A stretch of 64,000 nt of DNA from Protula sp. h YS-2021 (lineage: Eukaryota; Annelida; Polychaeta; Sabellida; Serpulidae), in assembly GCA_949752745.1 (NCBI GenBank), contig OX457028.1:25921458-25985457 (forward strand). The letters are read 5' to 3'. Under the pieces are notes generated by a model, which was given only the letters and a program-made list of their open reading frames with translations, searched no databases and was not told the origin of the DNA. The stretch's first letter is position 1; every line of letters starts with the position of its first letter. Both the position numbers and the translations under genes were made by a program. Of this stretch, positions 39,501 to 53,600 are shown in pieces.

Positions 39501-41611
39501 CAAATGAAAAGAATACACGGAGTGCTTTATCAATACGCTGTATATTTGTTTTGTGCGTGTAATAAATTGGAAGAGTTAGTGACATATGACGTTGGACCTA
39601 TCTTGACCCACTTTATATTACTTTCCTCTGTGACGCATCACTGATGAACAACATTAAAAGTATATAAAAATACATGTGTTGTTTTTCTTTCATAAACTAA
39701 TTTATCCATAAATAGTGCATAGATTTGTTTGGATTATTGGAAAAATTTAAGTTTATGTAACTTGAAAAAGCAAGAATAAAAGTCAGGATGACCACGGCTG
39801 TAGAGACGATACGGAAAATTTTACTCGATTCGTATTTGGTAGGTGGGAATATAATTAATAATTCTCGTGCCACTGTTTAAAATAATGGTAATAACACAGA
39901 ACGTCCCTAACCAGATTATGGTGTGTAAAAGGGTTTATTATTTTTTTTGGCGAGTTTGGGAATCGCCTTGATTTTGCCATAACAACCTGGTACATTGATT
40001 TTTTATGAAGATTTTCATAGAATAGTCAGCCATTTTCTCTCAGTTGTTTCAGCTAGATTCGCATAGGCAGTGGATAAATCAGTCCCATGTCTCAAAAATA
40101 TATCTTACTTTGCATAGAACCGTGGTAGAAAATAACCGATTTAGTGTTATTATGTCAAAAATTGCATGAGAGTTTAAAAAACGCTTATGATTTGGATGAT
40201 TTCTTGTGCAACCCATGTGTGTGTGGGAGTACCTACCAGTCGTTGTTCATTATAATCATACAGTTGTGCATTGAAAACTGCATATTGTTTGTTTGCTCTG
40301 AGTATAACTACTCTTCGCTTTGTAGGGAGTCGATGAAAAGAATCAGAAAGACTGGTACAAGAAGATGTATAAAAGTTTGCACAAAACGGCAGATGATTCC
40401 AAAGGTAATTATAGTCACTCTCTGTAATGGATAAAAGAATTACTGATTCTTTCACAAACTGAAAAAAAATCTCAGTGATAACGTGTTAATCTGTCCCTTC
40501 AGACAGAGGTTAGGAAATAGACATTGGTATGTACGCATTTTAGGAATTGTAGTCGTGTAATAAGTTTTATTCTCTTTGGTCTTTTTACTTTGATTGTAGA
40601 ATTTTATATCAGCGAAAGATGTTTTCTAACTGTATTAATTCTTCGCTTATAATAGACCTTTGCCCATATTCTCAATTGATCCCATAACCATATTATGGTG
40701 TGCTAAATCACTTCAGTACACAATGGATTTATATTCATAATAAGCTGTATTACCGTTATGAAAACGACACAGCAAAGCTCTGTACTTAACACACACCAGA
40801 ACTTCTTTCTCGTAATATTGAGTTTCACAGTGTTGTACATTATTCTATGTAATAAATGTATTTCAGTAAAAACTAGAACGTATACCGGATTCTATAACTC
40901 ATTTGCTGGTAAACTTTTCAAGTTGTGTTTGATATTTCTTAGGATTTTTTTCACTGCCATAAAAATATATAATTTGCTGTTGGATTTATCTTTGCAATTA
41001 ATAAACCCTTTAATAGAAAGTGCATTTTATTTAGGTCTGCATTAAACTGAAAAAAAATTAATTGATGTGGCGGTTAGATGGGTTTAGTTAAGTTTTTAGT
41101 TGACTGTTTTTGTGGTTACTTTTGCAATTTTCAGATCCTCTTCCAGTTTCAGTGAACGATAAAGGTGTTTATGTCTGATTAATCGTGTATATTTTCTTTA
41201 TTTGTTTCAATTTTCCCATGTTGCTTATTTAATCTCATAACAAAATCCTAAATCTGTTTTCCAACTGAGTAATTGTGGATTGTCTGCAAGTGAGACAAAA
41301 AGGTTCAAACGCATTTTGCACACCACAATTCAGTTGTTTGACTGATTTGGGATTAACCGAGAAGTTAACTGTTCTCTTCATGTTGCGTCAGCCTCGTCGT
41401 CTGCTTAAAGAGCAATTAACCCTGATAAATGAAGGTGCTTAAATTAAGCTAGAATACAACGGGTTAAATCAACGTTTTTTCCCCGTTAAAAGCTTCGCAA
41501 CCTGAGGATGAATATCGCATGTATAAATCCTTTACCACATTACCTGTGTTGGATTTTTTTTTTTTTTATTTTTATTTTTTGTCATACGCTAATATATGTA
41601 CCAGTATAACT

Positions 41612-41683
<72 letters not shown>

Positions 41684-44600
41684 GAACATGCGATATATGA
41701 TACTATACCTTTTGCACTACATACTGTCATGATAAATGTATGGTTATATTTATATAGCTTCAGCAGTATATGATCTAGATCTGGATATATGATCTAGAGC
41801 ATGTTTAATGTTTCCCTTAATACTATGCAAAAAAAGAACAATTTTTCTGTTTTAATGTCATGCAAAAAACAGTAGTTTACTTCTTGATTCCCATTCCATG
41901 AACGTTATGTTCTAACACTTGCGAATTAGTTACAGAACCCTGAAGATATGATAAACAATTAAGCACATGTGCACTTGCCTCGTGTAGGGCTGTACCAAGC
42001 TAAGTGGCACCACCAATATAATAGGTCAAAAATATAATAATGACTTGACGTAACACCGTTAATTGTGCTCATTAGGCTGACGCAACATCGCATATTCACT
42101 CAGGCACACCGATGGTCTAATTAACATGCCCATATTCGAGTAATAAATTCATGATTTTAAAGCCATAAGCATGGGAAGAGTTTCTCATCATTAGCCAGTA
42201 CCCAAATTATGGTGTGTAAAAAAATCAATTATCTTCAGCAGTGTGACGAAGAAAAGAATTGCTTGTTTCTCTTATCCTTAAAAATTGGGCTTTTCTCTGC
42301 TAAATGGGTGAAAAAAGAACGTTAAAAAAAAAAAAAAAAACGAAACGTAAACATGGACCGCCTGATACTGGCTTACATCTGCTGAAAGTTTGCGCCGTTT
42401 AAGAATTCGAGCGTTTTCTTCGATACCATTTCATCGTGCTATTTTACACACCATTTTTTCTTGGGAGCTTGGTTGAGGCAGTTATGTATGATGGCCACTT
42501 CTCCTGTATTCGACTGTTTGGTGTAAAAAAAGAATTCTCAAGTCTGATGTAGTGCATTGTAAAGTCATTCATTTTGAACGTCATTAGACTGCCTCTAACT
42601 GATAGAAATGCAGTAGATTCACTCTCTGTTGCTGTTCCCGCGTCATTTAATATTTGATTGCCTCAGAGCAGCGGCTTAAAATATACTTATCAATTTACTT
42701 AAAAGTAATAATGGTACACTTCAAATGTGAAAAGCCGTGTTAAGAAAATGTATAAGAAACAAATATTGAATGAAATATGCTATAATCTCAAACATTTAAT
42801 CTTAAGCTTTGCCCGAAAATTCCTTATCGATTTTACTTAAGAAGTCAACTTTGTGCGGTGAACAAGCTGTCATTTGCAACATAATTATACATCTTCTTTC
42901 TGTAGTAGTTTTTGTGTAATAGGTGAAAATTAAAATCAGTGAATTTAAGCATGTAATGTGCGTCCCATATCTCAATGAACTCGCTTGAATCGCAATCACT
43001 TTCCAGTATGTTTGAAGTGGGAATTTTTGGAAAGTAGAAAATCAACAACAAAGTAGAGAGAATGAAAAACCATGCTGTTAAAAAGCTGTTTAATTAAGGC
43101 TTATGTTTCTTATTTTATCATTTAGCAGAAAAGAACACTTACAAACCTACCTACGTGTTCCCAGAAGATAAGACTGAATCCCAAAAAGAAGGTGTGTAAA
43201 ATTCTGTTGTTTAAAACTGACACTGTCTTAAGTTGATACTTTTGGTGATAAACGTTATAAGAGTGATTACATTGTGTCGTCATGAGTAAGTGATTTACTG
43301 TGACATTTGCTGGATATTTTCATAACTTATAACTTGGTCAGTTTTACTGAAGATTATATTAATATTAAGCTTACAGTTGTTGAACGATTCAGTGCAGTAC
43401 ATTTAAGGTAAGGAAATTCGTTTTTTTTCTCGCTCTCTCTTTGCAGAGCCGAACCCGTACAGACCGGCGTATGAATTACCAAGTCAAAGCAAGCAAGAAA
43501 AAGACGAAGTTTTCAGCAGTAGTCTGGACAGAAACAGTGATCGATACCGCTCTCTCCCAGTCAGAGGCTCAAAAAGGTATCCAGGCCTCTACAGACTTGA
43601 AGCTATGTATTCTGTATTCGAATAAGCTCGCAAATGACACCCTGTTTAATCCCGCCGTTTATCCTGTTTCATTTTTCGACTTGCAGATCATTATTAAGAG
43701 ATACCCCCGACAGAAGGTGTCGTCACTGAATAGAAATTAGATATATGCCATTTCTTTTATGTTTGACGTTTTACACACCATATTTTTGTAGCACGTGGAC
43801 CCCTGCACACGCGCGGTACCGGGAAGATAAGTACAAGAACCAGCCAAGAAGTATAGAAGATTATGAACCCGGAAAGTCGTCCATAGCGCTCAAAGAACAA
43901 CGACTGGTCAGTCGATTGTTATTAATACTTTGTCTTTGAAACATGTGAATGGGCGAAGCGAGTGAAGCCTGTTGGAAAAAAAAACTATTTTTTTTTAATT
44001 TTTGAAAAATGTCATCAACAAAAAGAAGGAAAGAAAGAAAGAAAAAAAAGAACAAACGACAGAAAATAGATGAATCTTCGCCCATCCACGTGTTGTTAAT
44101 GTGTCTGTTGTCTTTTTTCTGGAATTGGGTTTCGGAAGATACATTTTTCTTTATTCATTCTTTCGAAACTTTTCACTTAAATTGCAATTAAATGGAAATA
44201 GTATGAATCTTGTGCATTTTGATGTCACAACTTTTTTCACCGACTGATACTTTTAGTGCAGTTTCGTGTATTTTATGTGACGTCATCTATATTAAAGTTA
44301 AGATGTCATTTTGCTTGAATTTTAAGTTTTAAATGGTGTATGAGAATTCTGTTGTCGTGAGATAAGTGTAGCGGGTGTTGTTTGCCGGTAACGGAGGTCT
44401 TAGTTAAAAAAAAATTTGAAAAGTGAAATGTAGACATTGTTTTGCATGCATTAATTGTAACCATAAAATATATATCTTAAGTACATTTTATCAATCTGAC
44501 CCGTTTGGATTCTAATGTGAATAGACTGTGATGCATTATTTTCACTTACTGGGTACGGTAGTATTATAAGTTTAACTGCCCTAGTTAAAAATAGAAACGA

Positions 44601-47600
44601 TTCCATAGAAATGAATAAGTATTTTGGTGAAATGTCCACCATTAGTTTATGAAGGGGTCAGATTTATAAATGACATTTAATATACACATTGCATGGCAGT
44701 TTCACAGCGGCACTTGTTTACTGCATGCTCCAGGCGCTATTATGTTTCATTCTGGTACATGTCTTATTTTAGTTAACGTGATACAGGCATAGTTTGAAAA
44801 CGTAAAGAAAAACAAATTACTACATCTTTTGGGGGCAGCTATCTCTCACAGTTCTCACGGATATCCCTTTATGGGATTGTTTTGATTTTTGCAGTTAACT
44901 CGGAGATATCCGCACACTAACACCGTGTCGGACCTTTAAAAAAAAAACTTTTAAAGCCCTATCTGCAGAAAGTTTATGGGTTAAGATAAACAAGCAAAGG
45001 ATGGCTTAATATGAGGAATTTTTGTGGGGCTATATTGCGCATGAATCATAACCACATCGCCTTGCAAAAATAACATCACATTTTTTTACCGATATTTTGA
45101 TGTTTTTTTCATAAAACAGAAATACGTCAAAGTTTATCAGATGGCATTCTTGTCTTTGGCTTTTTTTTTTTTTTTTTTTTTTTTGTGGAAAATGGTGTAC
45201 TCTATAAATAACCATGCACATGGGAGCGCTGTATAACATTACGTTGCTTACGTCACTAGAACACAAAACCTGTGCCTAGGGTATTCCGCCGCTTCCGGTC
45301 CACGGCCCGCAGCGGTAGGAGCCTGAGCCTTAGCGATCCCGTCGATATAGAGGACACTGATAGCAAAGGCTACCGGTCGACTGATGAGCTTTCAGCCAAG
45401 GTACACACACCAGCCGCGTGCACACATACCAGTGTTTGTGTTTCGTGTACAGCTTCTTACTTAAACGAGTGCGTTATAGCACAACTGATTGCTTTCATGA
45501 GGACATCGTGCATCAATCAAGATGATCAGCAAAAAATATTTCGATCTGCTTACAGATTCGATGCGCTTAGTCTCCCATATTATTCTAAGATTTTTTTAAG
45601 TGTTGCCGCTCCTCCTCTCTCTATCTTCTAGTGTGAAAATTAAACCTAAAATTGAAATTTCCATTTATTTTGTGTAAAATACAGAATATATTCTCTTTGT
45701 TTTTGGTGTCCAATACTGGTTTTCTTGTTCAGTTACAATCTCCTGGGTTCAAAACTTACAACTTATGCTGTAAATTATGCTTATAAAATCTCGTACTTTG
45801 AAGACTATGTATATATTTTATGTTTTGTTTTTTTTTTTCTCTCTCACTTTTGTTATTTGTTGATTTATTTTTGGTGTCTTTTGTTTTGACGTCCGGTAGG
45901 GTCTTTATAGCAGCCAATTATGATAACGTAACATACTAAAAATCCCTGATCTTAATAGCAACATCACATACAATAAAATATAGTCTAAAAGGAACATGTT
46001 TACAAAAATTGTGCGTCCCCTTGCATAATTCTGTCCGTGTGTCAAGGTATAATTGACTTGTTTTAAATTAAAAGTATAATAAAAACCGTGAGCAAGAGAC
46101 ATAATAATATAATTTATGCGGAGTGTTTGCTCTGAAATAATTAATAAATTTACAAAGCGGTCTTGATGTTATGAACTAAAATGGGGTGGAATGATTTAAG
46201 CTTTTGTTCAGTTCATTTTAGTGTTACCTGGAAACAGGTGGCCGGTTGCCATGGCAGCATATGGTCAGCGACAGTAATCGCATGAGGTGCCATTGTTATG
46301 ATTGCTTTGGTGGCGGCGGCTTTTGCCAAGATGTCATCTCAGTTATGATTGTCATCGCTTTTGTATTCTGTATGGCGTATTCATCTCTCTTTACGTGGAA
46401 TTATTGTGTCGATGCGGTTTAATTAGCGCTGCATCGTTGGCCTTGGTAATTCCCTTGTACTGCAGATCGATTGGTCACGTGACTTGATGTTGATTTTGCG
46501 ACTGATTGCAACTGCTTCTTATGGCTTTTTCGTTGAACTCTGGACGAAATCAGTTGCCCTGGCATTCTGCTATTTGCGTGGTTGTGTGTCCGTCTATCTG
46601 TCTGTCTGTCTGTCTGTCTATCTGTTGTGTATGCGTGCGAGATTGTGTCTGCTTCTCAAATTTATTTCCGGTTTGTACAGATCTGTCGAACAATAACAAT
46701 TCCTTGCGCGTTTTTGCCAAATCATATTAATCAAAAATAACTAAAATGTATATCCCCAAATATGCATTGACTGTGCTACTCGCGATGTATACTTAAAATA
46801 GGTCTTAAGGATCCAGTCGTTCAATTGAGATTTCGCAGTTTTCGGAAAAGGGAAATCCTAAATTTTCAAATTATATACCACAAAACACTTTCTGTGATGC
46901 CGTGTTTACTGATTATTTGAGTGGTGACGACATCCATTTATTTGTCAAAATATTTAATGGCCATTAGTTTTTTTTTGTTTTTTTTTTCGAATACTGCGGG
47001 AAATGATTGCAGCGCATAGATCCTTAATTAGTAGCGATTTGAATGTTGTTAAGATGCTGTTGTTTCTGTTTTTTTCATGCATTAACAGGACGACTTCTGT
47101 GATGAGCTTGACTACGAGGTATTGTCTTCTTTTTTTTTCTCCCCCCAATCCCGGGAGGCGTTTGAAAAAATGGAACAGTTATAAGTGTTGTTCAAAAGTC
47201 ACAATCAACAGCTTTTGGTGTTTAACAAAGATACACCATATGCGTTAACATATGCAGTACGGGAAAGCAATAAAGGTTACCGGTTTATGTTTAATGGAAT
47301 CTTGAAATTGTTCCATAGCCGTGCAACACGAAAAGTTGGTTACACCCCCTCCCGCCCCTCCCTCTCCCTCGGCTTATTTCCCAATCGTTAGGCAGTAATA
47401 ACCGTGTTGTGGTGGTCATTACTGCGTTGAAAAGAATCGCAAGTTCTTAAAAAGAAAGCTGGGTGATGTCATGCCTCGAGCATTGAGCAGGTCACACACA
47501 TTTTAGGAGACGTGTGGGTTGATTGCATCATCATTGTGTCGTATTATGATGTCATAAAGACACTTAGGCGTCACATTAATACCGCTGCCGTGACATTGGC

Positions 47601-50600
47601 TGCTTCAGTCCCTGCGTTCACATCGCCTAATGAAAATCTCCGGCGGGTCTAAGAGTGGGTAGACCAGCATATAACTCGGGTGGCGAGGCGGGCGGGGTGG
47701 GGTTGGGGTAGGGGGGGGAGAGAAGTATGAAGCGGGGAGGATCAGGTGAATCATTTCTCAGGGAAGCCTGTCTGCGTCTTAACCCCTGTATAACACTCAA
47801 CATTGTGCTAATACAGTTAGGTCATTGAAGCCTGCCCTGACTCCACTAATACGTCAGCCCTCCTGCCCACCTGCCCCTTTTCTGAACTGCTGAGACTTTA
47901 GTTATTTAGGTTATGAATCGAAAATTGCATTTACTCTGTGTTTAGCCCGCTTTTGTTGTTTTATCATAGGGACAGGTGGGATTAAAGGACGCGTGTCTTG
48001 TCCATTTATAGGGCATATAATTATTCTTGTTTGGCGACTTAGAAGTAATTCGACACTCACATCACTCACACCGTTATCAACACGCCCTCCTTCCCCCTTC
48101 TCCTGCTCTCCCACCCCACACTCCCCCAACCCTTTGTTCAATGGTTCAGTAATGACAATAAGGTTCGCCCATCCAAGGAATGGTGAAAAACACAAATGAA
48201 AAGGTGTTCGGAAAACATTTTATAAAAAAAAAAGCGTAGACTATTTGATAATCATTTCTAAATTTCGAGATAAAGTCAGCTCACTTTTATGTAATACCAC
48301 AAAATGGGTTTGTGTACAATTGTCATCGGTGTAACGATAAATAATTGGACTTGACCAAAAATAAAAAAGACCTAAAGAGCAAATTCTTACCATATTTAGT
48401 TCTAACGGCAGCAAAAATGTCAGAACAAGGTAGTAGATATAGGCAACAGTTGTGAAGGACAATAATTTGTTTTTATTCTGTCTTTAAACACGGGGCCAGC
48501 GTAATGAGGGTTGCCATGGAAACGAGAAAACTGCACTTTGGTAGCACTTAATAACAATGGCTGCAAATGTGCACCTGATGTGACATTTGGCAAAGTAGAG
48601 CTGTGTATGTGACGATTTAAAAGAAAGCGCAATTGATGTAATTATGATAAAATAAACTTAAACAATATGATTAATTATGTATGTACATTAAACGGTGCGT
48701 GATGAGGGCAGATTTGAGTGGGTGATTATTGACTTTGTGTTGTTACAGTCATTGTATGTGAAAGCGGGGGGGGGGGGGGGGGGGGCAAAAATCGGTCCAA
48801 ATGCCTCCCCCCTTTCACATTTTTACGACAATATGTCGCCGGGCGTTATGTCGGGCTACCATTTAGAAACTGCCATTGTGCCTGAAAATATATATATAAA
48901 TATACCTGCGGTTCCCATAAAAAATACAACAGGAAGTTAAAAGGCTTGATTTGAATTCAGTTTTAGAGTTTGTCAAAAGGAAAGACATTTATTTGTATGC
49001 TGTGTACATTTATTGGCAGTGTTCATGTTCAGAAAACATTTCGAAAAAAAATTGAACCTGTTCGATATCGTGTGTAAATGTTTCGTCCCTGTTACATGTT
49101 TGTGATATCCCTTTAAACTATAAACCCTTATTGTATTAATTTCCAATTGATATTGACAGGTACGTTAAAAATAGGTTTCACAGAAGTTCGTGATCGGGCG
49201 GTTAATTATTTGCAAACTTGCCATAGTTGATGTTTTATGCCGTCTGTCAATAATTAAACAGGCAATTGATTAACCGACCTGATTATTGCCGATTTTTCTG
49301 CAGATTGACTTTTCACTCCACAGTAAAAACGAATATAAAGAAAGCAGAGAGGGGTGGGGGGATACAACAATGTGATGATTCCCAACGTTACCGTCTGGGG
49401 TTAATTACAAGCAAAAGAACGATAGGTCAGAGCATCCCCTGAGTAAGATTACTATATTGTTGTACCCACACAAGGATTGTTTTAGGTTTGGTACTGAGGG
49501 CATTGTATCCAAAATTTGGGTCTTTTATGTTTTGTAGTTCACGCAAGTTGGCAGGTCAGAAATTACCCCCCGGGGTTAAAAACTGCGTTTTAAACTTCAA
49601 CTGAAGATGGCATATATATGTATTTAAAATGTCATTGAAAAAAAAACCGTCACTACGTTGTCATATAAATCAAACAAACAGTCATCGTACGGGATATAAA
49701 AGAAACAGTAGCCATTAAGGAAGATGTTGAAGTCGCGAAAGAAAGCCATAAAGCAAGCGAGAAGCGTGAGGTTCAGCGACGTGGTATACATATCTGTATC
49801 TAATGACGACTGATTTATTGCCCCGTTACAGCTTTCTCTGCTCAATATAATTGCAAAATACTTATGTATTTTTGCTTTTTTGCTTTTTCGTTTTTTGTTT
49901 TTGTTTTTGTTTTTTGTTTTTTTTTTTGTTGTTGTTGTTTTTTTTTTTTTTTTGGTTTTTGTTGTTTTTTTTTTGTTTGTTTGTTTGTTTTTTTTTTTTT
50001 GAGGGGTCGGTCATTCTATCACACTTTGATTAATGTGGGAACGTAAAAACAACTTGCAAGGTAAAAGGAGAAGGTAAAAAGTCTTATAAAAGCACATTTG
50101 AATGTATTAATTGTGGTGTTGGAGACAGGTGGTAAATTTATCCTTTTTTATTTCATGGGTGGCCATGTGGATGCAGGAAAAGAGGTCGCCACGACAAAAC
50201 TCTTTCCCTGGGCCTAGAGGTCATCTGTTGCGTGCGAACGTGGTGGGGTGGGGCGAGTTCTGGCTATGCGCAAGCTAATTTTATGATTGGGGGAGGGTGG
50301 AAGCCGGGAGGGGAGTTCTCTTTTTAAGCGCAAGCCAGTTTTATTTCAGTGCGTGACGTCACAATTTTTGTGTACAGGGAGGAAAGATTTTTTTAAAAAG
50401 TCTGGAAATTTTTGCGAGCATACGCTGTGGATGGCACCGTTATGCTGTCATCAGGAAAAAGAGTTCCTCAGATTGGAAAATGGCATTAAAATTGCCATAG
50501 TTGTAGATATCCTTCATTCGACTGAAACTGAAAGCCATGTAAAAAGTGGTTTCAATGGCATTAGCTCAGAAATGAGTTATAAGATACATTTACACACCAA

Positions 50601-53600
50601 AATCTGGCTGCTTGATTGCTGGAAATCAGTTGGAATTACAGTGCGTTTATTAATAATAATCTCAAAAAAAAAAGAAAAGAAAGAAAAAAACTTACTCAGA
50701 CAAGATTTCAGTTTTGTATCAATTTTTACGAAATTAATTAGTTATGTGTATGTTCTGTATTCTGTTTTAGCAACAGTTGTACAACCCTCCAATAGAGAAG
50801 CCAGGGCAATTCAGCAAGTAGTGAGTGATTTCTATATCTTATATCCATCTCCTCCTTCACTTAAAATACTGAGACGTTAATTAGAGCACGGGGAAAAGTT
50901 TGAATAGAACTGCAGAACAAAAAAAAAAGGCAACAAAAAATCCATACGTTTGAAGTAAACGATCGTAGATGACAAGTTCGGAACTTTCCGATACGAGCGC
51001 TAATCCGAACTAATCCGAACTAGTCCGAACTAATCCGAATGAAAAAAATATGTTTTCAAGCACATTGTCCATATACCGTTGTATAAACAAGGCATGCGGG
51101 AAGACATTTGTTAGCTTTTAATCGGTGGTTGTTTTTCGTTGTAGCTATGAAAGTGACACGGAGGTGGATATTCGGAGAAAAGACCGATCGGTTAGCCCCA
51201 GCCCGTCGGATGTGTCGTCACATGATATCTATAAGGCCGTACAGAAGGGTGCCGATATCCCGCAGTCCGGTTTCCGCTTCCCCATCCCTACCAAAAAAGG
51301 TGTGTCAAAAAATTGTTATTTTTACCCCAAGAAATATCTCCTGAAGTGAAGTTATCCAAGAAATAATACCGGCAATTGATGGCAAATACCTGGAGCTGCG
51401 ACATAGTATTGTAGCTGAGTAAGACATAAACTTGAAGGAAATAATCAAGAGTTTAGATTTGGGTCGATTCTATTTTCTTTATTAAATCAATAAAGTTCAT
51501 TCTATATATCAGTTGTTTGAGAATTAAAATATATTTATGTACATAAATCTATCAAATTTCTTATCAAGTCTCAGAATCAAATGAATTTATAAAATCAAAA
51601 AAAAAATAATAATAATAATAAAATAAAAAAACGCATGCATTCAGTTCATATTTTGATTTTAGTATTTTAATACTCCAAATGCATGTGATTTGCTTTGATT
51701 TCAAAATGACTTTTTTTCCTGCACGATAGTGGAATTAGCCCCGTGCATGATTTATCAGTCTCATGTATGTTCAGGTGTGTTTAATGTGCAGTATTTATAC
51801 TCACAGCGTCGCTTAAGCTTGTTCATTTCTTTTGATTTTATAATGAGTGAAAGAACTGAAATAATTATTATTTATTTTACTGATGCATTCTTTTTGTTGA
51901 GGCTAAGGGGGGGGGGGATGCGGCGGGGGAGGTTACTAGATATTAAGGATTTTAAGGTTGAAATGATATCTTTAATTTCTATTCATCTGCTGTGATTTCC
52001 TCGAAAACCATTCTTTTGATCATTGACGTGTTCTAAATAAAACCCACTTTGACACTAAAATCCTTAGTATTGATATTAAATATTAAATTAATATTTATCT
52101 AGTTCTAGGTTTAAGAAAAATGCAGTGTGACTGTTTTATATCTACATGTAGATAAGGATATCACAGTAAAAGGCAATGGCAACAAATTCCTTGGTATCAA
52201 TAAATTTTTTATGTGCTTATCTTCAGTCACGTTTACAGATAACGAGGCTGACACGGCAGTGTGTTTCTTACAAGTACGTCTTGGATTTTGTAGCACTTAA
52301 GAAATCTCACTACATGAAATTCGAAAAAAATGTAGCTCTTTTTTGTGTGAAAAAAAACGTGTGATTCTTCTACTTCACATTTTTGAGATGAAACATTTCG
52401 ACGTCGAGCATTAAGACTGTGGTTTGGAAACACTTTGAAACGTCACATAAATGTTTCATTGTGCCCAAATACGAAACCATTAAGACGGAATCGTATATTA
52501 ATTCAAAGCGCATCAACGATTTAAACACAAGTATAATTCAATTATGTGAAGATATTTCTATTCAAAACATCAGCCTGTTATTACAAAGGAATGACAAATA
52601 CTTAGAGGGTATTAATTATGTCATTTTGGACACATTAAAAGAGGCATCTGGGAAATATAGAAAGAGCCAATTTTAGAATTAAATCGGGCATCTTTTGAAG
52701 GATCAATTGGTGGCAGAATTGACTCGAGTGGTTTCAGTATCTTGATAAGAATAGAGAGACAGGAGTAAAAGCAATCATTTTGATAGAGCCTGATACACAA
52801 AGGATAGCTGACCTTGCTGGTTTTGTATGGATATTTTTGGTGGCCTGCAATCAAATAAATTGATGAGCGAGTTTGTGTTTCATTAACTGAATAGGTATTA
52901 TGAGATATTTTCTCTCACGCAAGGTCGCAATCACTCGACCGAATCACGCATTATTTATTCGCGTCTTAATTTGTTATGATAACTAAACACTGATCTCGTT
53001 GTTGAGCGACTGTTATCCGCTTAATATTCGCGGGGAAAGATGTTTTTCTTTTCATTTATTCCCAAGAAATACAAAAGCAATTAGTGTATTATGAATAGCA
53101 GTTTTTAGCTCTGCCCAAATTCTTCCACTGCAATTTACACTAGATGGGCCGCTTATGACAAATGTAATTAACGCTAGATGGGCCGCTTGTGACAAATGTA
53201 ATAAAAATAATGAAAAACCTCAGCCAGGCCCCTTCATTTTTTTCTCGCGAAGACGTAGACCCTCGTTAATTCGTAATACTCGGGATCGGTGGAAATCTGG
53301 TATGAATTATCCTTGTATACAAATTATCTAAAGAAAAAAATTAAAGAAAAAAAAAACAGAATTTAAAGTTCGCTATATTTATGGTTAAGATTAATATTTT
53401 TTAGTTATAAAGTCTACAAATAAAACTTTCTTTTGTCTAACTTGATTGAACCCCCAAATCCTGTTGGTTCGGCGCAAAGGATCAATTATTATCAATTCAA
53501 GCTCATGATATTATAAATAAAATGTATGACAATATTAACACTATCGTTACCTGTCACACAGGAAGCAAAGAGATCTATTAGCGAATGACAGTGACAGACT

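Noticed and set aside
40050..40140. Exon-like frame LDSHRQWINQSH after a strong acceptor
   Set aside because: It would interrupt the SoHo domain between GFRS and GVDEKNQKDWY, which is continuous in the family.
49851..50046. Phe/Leu/Cys-rich frames
   Set aside because: Direct reading of a T-rich (TTTTTG)n tract.
50287..50880. 197-codon plus-strand frame
   Set aside because: Out of phase with exon 20, which sits inside it with strong splice sites and joins both neighbours in phase.
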